Shown here one piece after another: positions 48,759 through 57,758 of a DNA stretch of 64,000 bases; the first letter of the stretch is position 1, and the number at the start of each line of letters is the position of its first letter. Made by a program: the position numbers and the translations under genes. A model generated the notes under the pieces. It was given only the letters and a program-made list of their open reading frames with translations. It searched no databases and was not told the origin of the DNA. The DNA lies in NCBI RefSeq assembly GCF_001874645.1, contig NZ_CP017886.1, positions 3,410,001 to 3,474,000 of the forward strand, in the 5' to 3' direction. Source of the DNA: Pseudomonas frederiksbergensis (GTDB lineage: Bacteria > Pseudomonadota > Gammaproteobacteria > Pseudomonadales > Pseudomonadaceae).

Positions 48759-50660
48759 TTATGCGCCTGCGATCCCGCCGTCTTCTCGCGAAATGGCTAT
48801 CACCGAGGAACGCGGCTTGCCGTTGGGCAAATGCTCGGGGAAGGTCGAACCACCGTTTTCACCCGGATGCTGGATACCGACAAACAAAGTCTTCTGGTCC
48901 GGCGAAAAACTGATGCCGGTCACTTCGCAGCCCACCGGGCCGACCATGAAACGACGAATTTCACCGGACGCAGGATCGGCGCAGAGCATTTGGTTGTTGC
49001 CCATGCCGGCGAAATCCCCGGCGTTGCTGTAGTCCCCGTCACTGAGGATCCAGAGTCGGCCAGCCTTGTCGAAGCCCAAGCCATCCGGGCTGTTGAACAT
49101 GTTGTGTGGTGTGATGTTCGACGAGCCTGCTTTTGCTGTCCCGGCGTGTACGCTCGGGTTGCCCGCGACCACGAACAGATCCCAGGCGAACGTCAGCGAC
49201 GCGTGGTCGTCACGATCGGTGTGCCAGCGCAGAATTTGCCCGTAGACATTTTTCTCCCGAGGGTTTGGCCCGTCCACCGGTTGCCCGTCTTCGCCACGCT
49301 TGGCGTTGTTGGTCAGGGTGCAATAGACCTGACCGTCTTGCGGGCTGACGACGATCCACTCGGGACGGTCCATACGCGTGGCGCCGACGATGCTGGCAGC
49401 CAGACGCACGTGAATCAGCACCTCGGCCTGATCGGCAAAACCGCTGCTGGCGTCGATACCGTTCTTGCCGTGAGTCAGCTCGATCCACTGGCCCTGACCT
49501 TTTGGATGGTCAGGGTTGCTGTCACCGGCATCGAAGCGTGCGACGTACAACGTGCCGTGGTCCAGCAGCTCGTGGTTGGCCTTGGGGTGGGTGTGATTGA
49601 TCTTGTCGCGGCTGACGAATTTGTAGATGAACTCGCCGCGCTCATCGTCGCCCATGTACACCACTGCGCGACCGTCGTGAGTCTCCGCAAGGGCCGCGTT
49701 TTCGTGTTTGAAACGGCCAAGGGCGGTGCGTTTGATCGGGGTCGATTGCGGGTCGAACGGGTCGATTTCCACCACCCAGCCGTGTCGGTTGAGCTCGTTG
49801 GGGTTTTTCGCCAGGTCAAAACGCGGGTCGTGTTGATGCCAGTTGATTTCTTTGCTGGCGACCGATGCGCCATAGCGCTTTTGCGTGGCGTCGAATTTAT
49901 GTTCGGGATTGCTGCTGCCGAAGCAGTCAGTGAAGTTCTCTTCACAGGTCAGATAAGTGCCCCACGGCGTCTTGCCATTGGCACAGTTCTGGAAGGTTCC
50001 GAGCACGTTCTTGCCGGCCTTGTCGGCGCCGGTTTTCATCAGTTCATGGCCGGCAGCCGGGCCACTCAAGTGCAACGGCGCGTTGCCGTGGATTCGGCGG
50101 TTGTAGGGCGAGCCCTGAACGAATTGCCATTGACCGTTTTTACGCTGCACTTCGATCACCGACACGCCTTCGCAGGCCAGCGCCTTGCGCACTTCTTCGG
50201 CCGACTGCGGCATGCCGCCATGGGCGTAGAGGTAGCGATAGTTGGTGTACTCGTTGTTGATCGCCATCAACGCGCGATTGTCGTCGCCGGGGAAAGCGAA
50301 CAGGCTCATGCCGTCGTTGTTGTCACCGAACTGGACTTCCTGAGCCTGGGCGCTGCCATTGCCACTCGGGTCAAAGGCCGGGCCGTTCTTGTGCAGCGGC
50401 TGGCCCCAGCTGATCAGCACCGAGGATGTGTAACCCGGCGGCAGGGTGATGGTGTCGCTGGTGGCAGCCGCAATGCTGTCGAAGCCCAGTAATTTGCTCG
50501 AAGCAGCATTGACACTGGCGGCCAGCACACTGCGGCTCAGCAGGTTGCCACCGAGGAACATCGCCGCACCGCAAAGGGCGCCAGCGCTGATAAAACCACG
50601 ACGACTGAGGCCGACGATTGTTTCAAGGTCGGTGGCTTGGTTTTCTTCTAATAGGTTCAA
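48759..50660 (-). CDS. PhoX-family phosphatase, Tat-exported
   Basis: The 633-residue protein starts with a TTG at 50660 (MNLLEENQ), preceded by GGGAG; the longer open frame upstream runs through a palindromic repeat and is not coding. A twin-arginine signal LSRRGFISAGALCGAAMFLG follows. The PhoX domain shows GSWGQPLHK-like WGQPLHKNGPAFDP and CEENFTDCFG. PhoX enzymes are calcium-dependent alkaline phosphatases with a Fe-Ca cofactor, released to the periplasm. A PhoB box was not clear. Confidence 0.88.
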   Translation of the reverse strand: MNLLEENQATDLETIVGLSRRGFISAGALCGAAMFLGGNLLSRSVLAASVNAASSKLLGFDSIAAATSDTITLPPGYTSSVLISWGQPLHKNGPAFDPSGNGSAQAQEVQFGDNNDGMSLFAFPGDDNRALMAINNEYTNYRYLYAHGGMPQSAEEVRKALACEGVSVIEVQRKNGQWQFVQGSPYNRRIHGNAPLHLSGPAAGHELMKTGADKAGKNVLGTFQNCANGKTPWGTYLTCEENFTDCFGSSNPEHKFDATQKRYGASVASKEINWHQHDPRFDLAKNPNELNRHGWVVEIDPFDPQSTPIKRTALGRFKHENAALAETHDGRAVVYMGDDERGEFIYKFVSRDKINHTHPKANHELLDHGTLYVARFDAGDSNPDHPKGQGQWIELTHGKNGIDASSGFADQAEVLIHVRLAASIVGATRMDRPEWIVVSPQDGQVYCTLTNNAKRGEDGQPVDGPNPREKNVYGQILRWHTDRDDHASLTFAWDLFVVAGNPSVHAGTAKAGSSNITPHNMFNSPDGLGFDKAGRLWILSDGDYSNAGDFAGMGNNQMLCADPASGEIRRFMVGPVGCEVTGISFSPDQKTLFVGIQHPGENGGSTFPEHLPNGKPRSSVIAISREDGGIAGA

Positions 50661-50748
50661 ATCAGGCTCCCTGCTGGTTTTTGCAGCCACCTTAAGGAGC
50701 GTCGATGACACAAATGTTGCAGTTTTGATCGGGGGAGAGCACAGACCT

Positions 50749-50879
50749 GTAGCAGCTGGCGCAGCCTGCGTTCGAGCGCGAAGCGGTCGCCATCCGCTCA
50801 ACTCAAACAAAGAGTCAGAATCGCGGTGTCAGGTTTTACGACCGCTGCGCGGCCGAACGCAGGCTGCGCCAGCTGCTAC
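50749..50879 (-). repeat. Long palindromic intergenic repeat (GTAGCAG..CTGCTAC family), copy 2
   Basis: GTAGCAGCTGGCGCAGCCTG and onward to its complementary GCTGCGCCAGCTGCTAC arm, 131 bp, with the internal TCAGGTTTTACGAC found inverted in copy 1 (2443-2574). It lies between the PhoX and ModE-like genes. Confidence 0.8.
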
Positions 50880-50900
50880 GAAAAGTGCGGCAGGCTTGAG

Positions 50901-51665
50901 TCAGAGCGGGGTGCCGAGCAAAACATTGGAGGGCGAGAACTGCACCTGTACGGCTTTTTCGGCGCTCAAACCCAGGGTTCTGAGGTGCAGCGGCTCGGCC
51001 AGGGCGCATAGCGTCTGACCATTGGGCAGGGCAATTCGGACTTCACTGGGGCCATCTTCGGCGTCGAGAATCTCCTCGATTGTGCCCTTCAAACAATTGT
51101 GTCCAGGTATTGCGGGTTGCTCGGCACCGAGCAAATCGAGCCAGCCAGCCTTGATCAGCGCCACCACTTCAGTGCCCGTTTCCAGTTCCAGTCGCAGAGT
51201 GCTGTCGTGGGTGATCTGTGCCTGAATGGTCAACCCGGCGGCCAGTTCCAGGCTGATCAGATCGTTGCGGCCTTGAGTGTCGATGCTTGCAACCTTGCCA
51301 TGCAGCTGATTGCGCGCGCTGGTCCTGAGCATCAGACGCCCGAGCAAGTCGAGGTCACTGGCGTCCTCGGCGGCTTCCAGCACCTGTGCCTGCAAGGCTT
51401 GCAAGCGCTGATAGAGCCGCAGCACCCGTTCACCTTCGCTGGACAGTTTTGCGCCACCACCGCCCTTGCCGCCGACGCTGCGTTCCACCAGCGGTTTCTG
51501 CGCCAGATTGTTCAACTCGTCGATTGCGTCCCACGTCGCTTTGTAGCTCAGCCCGGCGCTTTTCGCGGCGCGGGTGATCGAGCCTTGTTCGGCGATGTGT
51601 TGCAACAAGGCAATGCGCTGCGGACGGCGGACAATGTGCTGGGATAACAGAGTGGGTAAGGACAT
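50901..51665 (-). CDS. ModE-type molybdate-responsive regulator
   Basis: The 254-residue protein has an N-terminal LysR-like winged helix (RIALLQHIAEQGSITRAAKSAG, LSYKATWDAIDELNN, VGGKGGGGAKLSSEGERVL) and two TOBE/MOP molybdate-binding repeats (ARNQLHGKVASIDTQGRNDL and GHNCLKGTIEEILDAEDGPSEV). This is the full ModE layout. The mod transporter genes are not adjacent in this window. Confidence 0.9.
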   Translation of the reverse strand: MSLPTLLSQHIVRRPQRIALLQHIAEQGSITRAAKSAGLSYKATWDAIDELNNLAQKPLVERSVGGKGGGGAKLSSEGERVLRLYQRLQALQAQVLEAAEDASDLDLLGRLMLRTSARNQLHGKVASIDTQGRNDLISLELAAGLTIQAQITHDSTLRLELETGTEVVALIKAGWLDLLGAEQPAIPGHNCLKGTIEEILDAEDGPSEVRIALPNGQTLCALAEPLHLRTLGLSAEKAVQVQFSPSNVLLGTPL

Positions 51666-51725
51666 GGTAAGAGGCTGCAAACGGGTAGTGAGGAATTTGG
51701 ACGTTGGCGGCTTGGGACGCGAGAG

Positions 51726-52466
51726 TCAAGTCAGCTCCCCGGGTTTTGGTGTGCGCGCCAGGCAGTAAACGTCGACCCGCGCTGCGCCAGCCCCGATCAG
51801 CAAGCGAGCCAGGCTTTGTGCGGTGGCGCCGGTGGTCAGCACGTCGTCGACCAGCGCCAGGTGGCGTCCCTTGATCTGCGCATTCGGCGTCAGTGCGAAG
51901 GCCCTGAGCAAATTCTGTTTGCGCGCCTTGGCGTCCAGATCCTGTTGCGCGGTGGTGTCCTGAGTTCGTAATAACAGGTTTTCATCGCAACTGATCTCCA
52001 GGCTGTCGCTGAGCCAGCGGGCGAGCATCGCCGCCTGGTTGTAACCCCGTTCGCGCAGCCGTTTGCGGGCCAGGGGCACCGGCACCAATGCGTCGGGGGG
52101 CTTGAGGCCTTCATCGAAGTGATGTTGCAGGGATTGAGCAAGAAGTTCGGCAAGCAAGCGACCATACGGCCACTTTGCCGCGTGCTTGAAACGAGTGATC
52201 AGACTGTCGATTGGGAAGCTGTAGGTCCAGGGCGCGATGACCTGCTCGAAGGCCGGTGGGTCCCTCAAACACTGGCCGCAGGTGAGACCGGCTTCGGGCA
52301 AGGGCAGGGCGCAGGCCTGGCAATGATCGCCGAGCCAGGGCAACTCGGTTTCACAGGGTGTGCAAATCGATTGAGAGGTGTCAGACGGCTCGTTGCAGAG
52401 CAAACAGTGCTGTTTGTTTTTTAACCAGATGTAAACCTGTCCTTTGTATCGTGGTTGACAGCGCAT
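51726..52466 (-). CDS. comF: ComF-family phosphoribosyltransferase-like protein
   Basis: The 246-residue protein starts with four-Cys zinc finger motifs ([39 protein letters not shown]) and ends with the PRTase PPi-loop/signature [21 protein letters not shown]. In transformable bacteria it helps single-strand DNA uptake; role in Pseudomonas unclear. Convergence with bioB upstream on the other strand is typical of the conserved neighbourhood. Confidence 0.9.
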   Translation of the reverse strand: MRCQPRYKGQVYIWLKNKQHCLLCNEPSDTSQSICTPCETELPWLGDHCQACALPLPEAGLTCGQCLRDPPAFEQVIAPWTYSFPIDSLITRFKHAAKWPYGRLLAELLAQSLQHHFDEGLKPPDALVPVPLARKRLRERGYNQAAMLARWLSDSLEISCDENLLLRTQDTTAQQDLDAKARKQNLLRAFALTPNAQIKGRHLALVDDVLTTGATAQSLARLLIGAGAARVDVYCLARTPKPGELT

Positions 52467-52556
52467 GGCTCTTCCTTAAATATGCCGAACATCCGTGTCG
52501 CGTCTGTGGATATTACGTTCCACAGCCGCTTGCCAAGCATAAACAAGGAAACGCCC

Positions 52557-53612
52557 ATGAGCGCCAGCACCACTGCAACCCTGCGTCATGACTGGTCTTT
52601 GGCCGAAGTCAAAGCACTCTTCGTTCAGCCATTCAACGACCTGTTGTTCCAGGCGCAGACGGTGCACCGCGCGCACTTCGACGCCAATCGCGTCCAGGTG
52701 TCGACCCTGCTGTCGATCAAAACCGGCGCTTGCCCGGAAGATTGCAAATATTGTCCGCAGTCCGGTCACTACAACACCGGCCTGGAAAAAGAAAAACTGA
52801 TGGAAGTGCAGAAGGTCCTCGAAGAGGCTGCCCGCGCCAAGGCCATCGGTTCGACCCGTTTCTGCATGGGCGCCGCCTGGAAGCATCCGTCGGCCAAAGA
52901 CATGCCGTACGTGCTGGAGATGGTCAAAGGCGTGAAGGCCATGGGCCTGGAAACCTGCATGACCCTCGGCCGTCTCGATCAGGACCAGACCGTAGCCCTG
53001 GCTCAGGCCGGCCTCGATTACTACAATCACAACCTTGATACGTCGCCTGAGTTCTACGGCAGCATCATCACCACCCGTACTTACAGCGAGCGCCTGCAAA
53101 CGCTGGCGTACGTGCGTGATTCGGGGATGAAGATCTGCTCGGGCGGCATTCTCGGCATGGGCGAGTCCCTCGACGATCGTGCCAACCTGCTGATCCAGCT
53201 GGCCAACCTGCCGGAGCATCCGGAGTCGGTGCCGATCAACATGCTGGTGAAAGTCGCCGGTACACCGCTGGAAAATGCCGACGACATCGACCCGTTCGAC
53301 TTCATCCGCATGCTCGCCGTCGCACGTATCCTGATGCCGCAATCCCACGTGCGCCTGTCCGCCGGCCGCGAAGCGATGAACGAGCAAATGCAGGCCCTGG
53401 CGTTCTTCGCCGGTGCCAACTCGATTTTCTACGGTGAGAAACTGCTGACCACTGCCAACCCGCAGGCTGACAAGGACATGCAACTGTTCGGACGCTTAGG
53501 GATCCTGCCAGAAGCCCGCGAAGAGCATGCCGATGAAGTGCATCAGGCGGCTATCGAGCAGGCACTGGTCGAACAGAAAAGCAGCGAGCAGTTCTACAAC
53601 GCCGCTGTTTGA
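52557..53612 (+). CDS. bioB: Biotin synthase
   Basis: Radical SAM enzyme inserting sulfur into dethiobiotin. The 351 residues contain the CxxxCxxC cluster motif [17 protein letters not shown] and [12 protein letters not shown]. Start at 52557 behind AAGGAAA; a longer frame is not supported. First gene of the bioBFHCD operon, divergent from comF. Confidence 0.97.
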   Translation: MSASTTATLRHDWSLAEVKALFVQPFNDLLFQAQTVHRAHFDANRVQVSTLLSIKTGACPEDCKYCPQSGHYNTGLEKEKLMEVQKVLEEAARAKAIGSTRFCMGAAWKHPSAKDMPYVLEMVKGVKAMGLETCMTLGRLDQDQTVALAQAGLDYYNHNLDTSPEFYGSIITTRTYSERLQTLAYVRDSGMKICSGGILGMGESLDDRANLLIQLANLPEHPESVPINMLVKVAGTPLENADDIDPFDFIRMLAVARILMPQSHVRLSAGREAMNEQMQALAFFAGANSIFYGEKLLTTANPQADKDMQLFGRLGILPEAREEHADEVHQAAIEQALVEQKSSEQFYNAAV

Positions 53613-53624
53613 CCGTGCCTCCTC

Positions 53625-53657
53625 GTAGGAGCTGCCGCAGCCTGCGGCAGCTCCTAC
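53625..53657 (+). repeat. Truncated REP hairpin
   Basis: GTAGGAGCTGCCGCAG directly joined to CCTGCGGCAGCTCCTAC. It lies in the bioB-bioF gap and could modulate expression of the downstream genes. Confidence 0.8.
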
Positions 53658-53694
53658 GGGGGTTCGATGTTCATTTCTCAATCGCGAGGTCTGC

Positions 53695-54873
53695 ATGTCT
53701 TTCGATCTCAGCGCGCGTCTTGCTGCCCGTCGTGCCGAAAACCTCTATCGCCAGCGTCCATTGCTGGAGACCCCACAAGGCCCGCAAGTGGTGGTCGATG
53801 GTCAGCCCTTGCTGGCGTTCTGCAATAACGATTACCTGGGCCTGGCCAATCATCCGCAAGTGATCGAAGCCTGGCGTGCCGGTGCCGCCCGCTGGGGTGT
53901 CGGTGGCGGTGCTTCGCACCTGGTGATCGGTCATAGCAGCCCGCATCACGCGCTCGAAGAAGCCTTGGCCGATCTGACGGGGCGCCCGCGTGCGCTGCTG
54001 TTTACCACCGGATACATGGCTAACCTCGGCGCCGTCACGGCGTTGGTCGGGCAGGGCGACACAGTGCTCGAAGACCGGCTCAATCATGCGTCGTTGCTGG
54101 ATGCGGGGCTTTTGTCGGGGGCGCGTTTCAATCGCTATTTGCACAACGACGCGGTCAGCCTGGCCAAACGCCTGGAGAAGGCCACGGGCAATACGCTGGT
54201 GGTGACCGATGGGGTGTTCAGCATGGACGGCGATATTGCCGACCTGCCGGCGCTGGCTCGTGAAACCAAGGCCAAAGGTGCGTGGCTGATGGTCGATGAT
54301 GCCCATGGCTTTGGTCCCTTGGGCGCCAATGGCGGCGGGATCGTCGAACACTTCGGTTTGAGTCTGGAAGATGTGCCGGTGTTGGTCGGCACTCTGGGCA
54401 AGGCGTTTGGCACTGCGGGTGCGTTTGTTGCGGGCAGTGATGACCTGATCGAAAGCCTGATCCAGTTCGCTCGACCGTACATTTACACCACCAGCCAACC
54501 ACCGGCCCTGGCATGCGCGACCCTGAAAAGTCTTGAATTGCTGCGCAGTGAACATTGGCGACGCGAGCACTTGAACGTGCTGATCCGCCAATTCCGAAAA
54601 GGCGCCGAGCAGATTGGTTTGGCGTTGATGGATAGCGCTACGCCGATCCAGCCGATCATGGTGGGTGATGCCGGGCGCGCTGTGCGTTTTTCGCAGATGC
54701 TGCGTGAGCGCGGGCTGATGGTGACCGCGATCCGTCCACCGACCGTGCCGGCCGGCAGTGCACGTTTGCGCGTAACGCTGACGGCGGCGCACAGCGAGGC
54801 GCAGGTACAGCTATTGTTAGACGGTCTGGCCGATTGTTTTCAGCAGATGGGAGCGGAGCCGAACCATGCGTGA
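53695..54873 (+). CDS. bioF: 8-amino-7-oxononanoate synthase
   Basis: PLP enzyme condensing pimeloyl-ACP/CoA with alanine. The 392 residues contain [10 protein letters not shown], the PLP-Lys site [16 protein letters not shown] and [11 protein letters not shown]. Overlaps the bioH start by 8 bp, so the operon is tightly packed. Confidence 0.96.
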   Translation: MSFDLSARLAARRAENLYRQRPLLETPQGPQVVVDGQPLLAFCNNDYLGLANHPQVIEAWRAGAARWGVGGGASHLVIGHSSPHHALEEALADLTGRPRALLFTTGYMANLGAVTALVGQGDTVLEDRLNHASLLDAGLLSGARFNRYLHNDAVSLAKRLEKATGNTLVVTDGVFSMDGDIADLPALARETKAKGAWLMVDDAHGFGPLGANGGGIVEHFGLSLEDVPVLVGTLGKAFGTAGAFVAGSDDLIESLIQFARPYIYTTSQPPALACATLKSLELLRSEHWRREHLNVLIRQFRKGAEQIGLALMDSATPIQPIMVGDAGRAVRFSQMLRERGLMVTAIRPPTVPAGSARLRVTLTAAHSEAQVQLLLDGLADCFQQMGAEPNHA

Positions 54874-55596
54874 TCGTCTGATTCTGTTGCCCGGTTGGGG
54901 CTTGGTATTTCACCGCTGGAACCGCTCGCGGCGGCGTTGCAGGGATTGGACGAACACCTGCGCGTCGAGATCGAACCGCTGCCGGAACTGGAGTCGAGCG
55001 ACCTCGATGAATGGCTCGATGAGCTGGACTCGACCCTGCCAAAAGATGCCTGGCTCGGCGGTTGGTCGCTCGGCGGGATGCTCGCCTCAGCGCTCGCGGC
55101 TCGACGTGGCGAGCGCTGCTGCGGTTTGCTGACGCTGGCGAGCAACCCTTCTTTTGTGGCGCATGCCGAGTGGTCGAGCGCCATGCCGGGCGAGACCTTC
55201 GATGCGTTTCTGGCCGGGTGCAGCGCGGACCCGCGCATGACCCTCAAGCGCTTTAGTCTGCTCTGCGCCCAAGGTGCCGAAGACCCGCGCGGGTTGTCGC
55301 GCCTGCTACTTGCAGGTGCGCCGAATACCCCGCAAGCGCAGTTGATGAGTGGGTTGGAAGTGCTCGCACAACTGGACAACCGGAAAGTCTTGCAGGCCTT
55401 TCGAGGTCCGCAGTTGCATCTGTTCGCCGGGCTTGACGGGTTGGTTCCGGCCGAAGCTGCCGGTGAGCTGCTGGCGTTACTCCCCGATGTCGAAATTGGT
55501 CTGATTGAACAGGCCAGTCACGCGTTTCTTCTGGAAGACCCCCACGGTGTGGCGGGGGCCATCCAGGCCTTTTTGCATGAGTCCGGTGATGACTGA
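54866..55596 (+). pseudogene. bioH: bioH with a one-base frameshift near the N-terminus
   Basis: BioH hydrolyses pimeloyl-ACP methyl ester to release pimeloyl-ACP. The ATG at 54866 encodes [11 protein letters not shown] and then loses frame at the GGGGC at 54897-54901; one additional base here would continue as GLGISPLEPLAAALQ in the frame read to 55596. The remainder has the nucleophile GGWSLGGML, the Asp in LDGLVP and the His in ASHAFLL, so the catalytic triad is intact after the break. Repaired length would be about 243 residues, typical. A TTG at 54895 could start translation without the N-terminal strand, but has no good ribosome-binding site. Real mutation and sequencing error cannot be told apart here. 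Confidence 0.85.
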
Positions 55597-56401
55597 TTTA
55601 TCCCTTCCCAACCTGCCCGGTGGCTTGCCCGACAAGCGTCAGGTCGCGGCATCCTTTTCCCGTGCAGCGGCCAGCTATGACAGCGTTGCCGAATTGCAGC
55701 GGGCCGTCGGCAGTGAATTGCTGGGGCGTTTGCCGACGGATAGGTCGCCCGTTCGCTGGCTGGATCTGGGCTGTGGCACGGGGTATTTCAGTCGTGCGCT
55801 GGGTGAGCGATTCAACGCCAGCGAAGGGCTGGCACTGGATATCGCGCAAGGCATGCTCAATCACGCACGGCCCTTGGGCGGCGCGACACATTTCATTGCT
55901 GGCGATGCCGAGCGCTTGCCGTTACAGGACGCGAGCTGCGACCTGGTGTTTTCCAGCCTTGCAGTGCAGTGGTGCGCCGATTTCAGGGCGGTGCTCAGCG
56001 AGGCCTATCGGGTTCTCACACCTGGCGGTGTGTTGGCGTTTGCCAGTCTCTGCGTGGGGACGCTGTATGAATTGCGCGACAGTTGGCGTCAGGTCGATGG
56101 TCTGGTGCACGTCAACCGCTTCCGCGAGTTCAGCACGTATCAACAACTGTGTGCGGCCAGTGGCTTGAACGTGATCAGTCTGCAAAGTTGTCCGCACGTG
56201 CTGCATTATCCGGATGTGCGCAGTCTGACTCACGAACTCAAGGCCCTAGGCGCGCATAATCTCAATCCTGGTCGGCCGGGCGGGCTGACAGGCCGGGCGC
56301 GGATCATGGGTTTGATCGACGCCTATGAGCCGTTTCGTCAGGCGCAAGGACTGCCCGCGACTTATCAGGTGGTCTACGCCGTGTTGGAGAAACCACTATG
56401 A
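55589..56401 (+). CDS. bioC: Malonyl-ACP O-methyltransferase
   Basis: SAM enzyme methylating malonyl-ACP to start pimelate synthesis. The 270 residues contain [16 protein letters not shown], the SAM motif [15 protein letters not shown] and [15 protein letters not shown], typical for BioC. Start at 55589 overlaps the bioH stop; stop overlaps the bioD start by 4 bp. Confidence 0.94.
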   Translation: MTDLSLPNLPGGLPDKRQVAASFSRAAASYDSVAELQRAVGSELLGRLPTDRSPVRWLDLGCGTGYFSRALGERFNASEGLALDIAQGMLNHARPLGGATHFIAGDAERLPLQDASCDLVFSSLAVQWCADFRAVLSEAYRVLTPGGVLAFASLCVGTLYELRDSWRQVDGLVHVNRFREFSTYQQLCAASGLNVISLQSCPHVLHYPDVRSLTHELKALGAHNLNPGRPGGLTGRARIMGLIDAYEPFRQAQGLPATYQVVYAVLEKPL

Positions 56402-57078
56402 GTGCAGCCTATTTCATTACGGGTACCGATACCGACGTCGGCAAGACCACCATCGCCGCGGGCCTGTTACACGCCGCGCGGCTGGCGGGGTTGAGCACGG
56501 CGGCCGGTAAACCCGTGGCGTCTGGCTGCGAGGTGACGCCCAAAGGTTTGCGCAATGCCGACGCGTTGGCGCTGTTGGCGCAATGCTCGTTGCCACTGAC
56601 CTATGCCGAGGTCAATCCAGTGGCCTTCGAGCCGGCCATTGCGCCACATTTGGCCGCACGTGAGGCGGGTATCGCGCTGACGGTCCAGTCGTTGCTGACG
56701 CCGATGCGGCACATACTGGACAAGCAGGCCGACTTCACCCTGATCGAAGGCGCGGGTGGCTGGCGGGTCCCGCTGGCGGATCAGGACAATCTCTCGGATC
56801 TGGCAATGGCACTGGATTTGCCGGTGATTCTGGTGGTTGGCGTGCGTCTGGGATGTATCAATCACGCGTTGCTGACAGCCGAGGCGATTGCCCGGGATGG
56901 TTTGCAACTGGCGGGTTGGGTCGCCAACATCATTGAGCCAAAGACGTCGCGGCTGGAAGAGAACCTCGCCACGCTGGCAGAACGGCTGCCGGCACCGTGT
57001 CTGGGTCGCGTGCCGAAACTCAAACTGGTTACGGCAGAAACGGTGGCGGAGCATCTTCAACTGGATTTGCTCGACTAG
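56398..57078 (+). CDS. bioD: Dethiobiotin synthetase
   Basis: ATP-dependent carboxylation of diaminopelargonate to dethiobiotin. The 226 residues contain the P-loop [33 protein letters not shown] and [10 protein letters not shown]. Last bio gene of the operon. Confidence 0.96.
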   Translation: MSAAYFITGTDTDVGKTTIAAGLLHAARLAGLSTAAGKPVASGCEVTPKGLRNADALALLAQCSLPLTYAEVNPVAFEPAIAPHLAAREAGIALTVQSLLTPMRHILDKQADFTLIEGAGGWRVPLADQDNLSDLAMALDLPVILVVGVRLGCINHALLTAEAIARDGLQLAGWVANIIEPKTSRLEENLATLAERLPAPCLGRVPKLKLVTAETVAEHLQLDLLD

Positions 57079-57185
57079 ATTTTGCCTATGACAAGGCATT
57101 GTGCCATTAGTGTTTTTGTCGGGCCTTTTGTCGGTGTCTCTGGTTCAATGAGCGCTGTTTATCCTTTGCAGGGTGGAGTTGTCCC

Positions 57186-57482
57186 ATGGAAATCTCGGGA
57201 AGCAGCGCTTTTTATGCCGGTCTGAGCACTATTCAGTCCGGGCAGAACCGTGTTGATCAGGCAGCCAGCCAGATCGCCAACACCACTGTCGAACGCTCCG
57301 CCACCAGTCAGTCTTCCGAGGCTCAAGTCGACCGACTGCGCTCGGTTGATCGCAGCCAGCAAACAGACCTGGCCAGTAATATGGTCGATATGTCCCAAGG
57401 CAAGATCCAGGCAGAACTGGGTGTCAAAGTCGCCAAGGCTTCTGACGAAATGCTCGGTACGTTGATCAATACTTTCGCTTGA
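57186..57482 (+). CDS. Small flagellar-rod-like protein, function unknown
   Basis: The 98-residue ORF has an ATG preceded by GGAG and starts with an N-terminal region resembling the conserved rod/hook protein motif (SAFYAGLSTIQSGQNRVDQA, QIANTT), with a helical C-terminal part (SNMVDMSQGKIQAELGVKVAKASDEML) like the C-terminal element of FlgB/FlgC. A standalone short protein of this type next to bio/fadE genes occurs in pseudomonads. No flagellar genes are nearby. Confidence 0.65.
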   Translation: MEISGSSAFYAGLSTIQSGQNRVDQAASQIANTTVERSATSQSSEAQVDRLRSVDRSQQTDLASNMVDMSQGKIQAELGVKVAKASDEMLGTLINTFA

Positions 57483-57671
57483 TCCCTCGCTGAACCTTTT
57501 ACCTGAACGCCGCCTTTGGCGCGGTGTTCTGTCGGGCATGTCCTTCTCGTTCAACTAATCTTTCCTACACAGTTTGTTGCCTTGCGCACCGGCTGCGGAC
57601 TTTTGCGTGCGCGCTATTCACGTGGGTCATGACGAACGGCAAAAGATCGACGCTTGACAAGATTTCAGCGT

Positions 57672-57697
57672 AAACGTATGTTTCAAACAACTGTTTG
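57672..57697 (+). promoter_or_regulatory. Tandem PsrA/FadR-like boxes upstream of fadE1
   Basis: AAACGTATGTTT (57672-57683) and CAAACAACTGTTTG (57684-57697) abut each other. Each is an imperfect or perfect dyad with the AAAC-N4-GTTT pattern recognised by PsrA, the long-chain fatty-acid-responsive repressor. They lie 61 bp before the fadE1 ATG. Confidence 0.65.
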
Positions 57698-57758
57698 ACC
57701 GTCACAACAAATCATTGCGGTCGCTCATTCCCGGTTACATCAGCAGAGGTTTATCGCT

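Noticed and set aside
50690..50730. A PhoB box upstream of the PhoX gene
   Set aside because: Only one TGTCAT-like half-site was found; the second direct repeat of the Pho box is absent.
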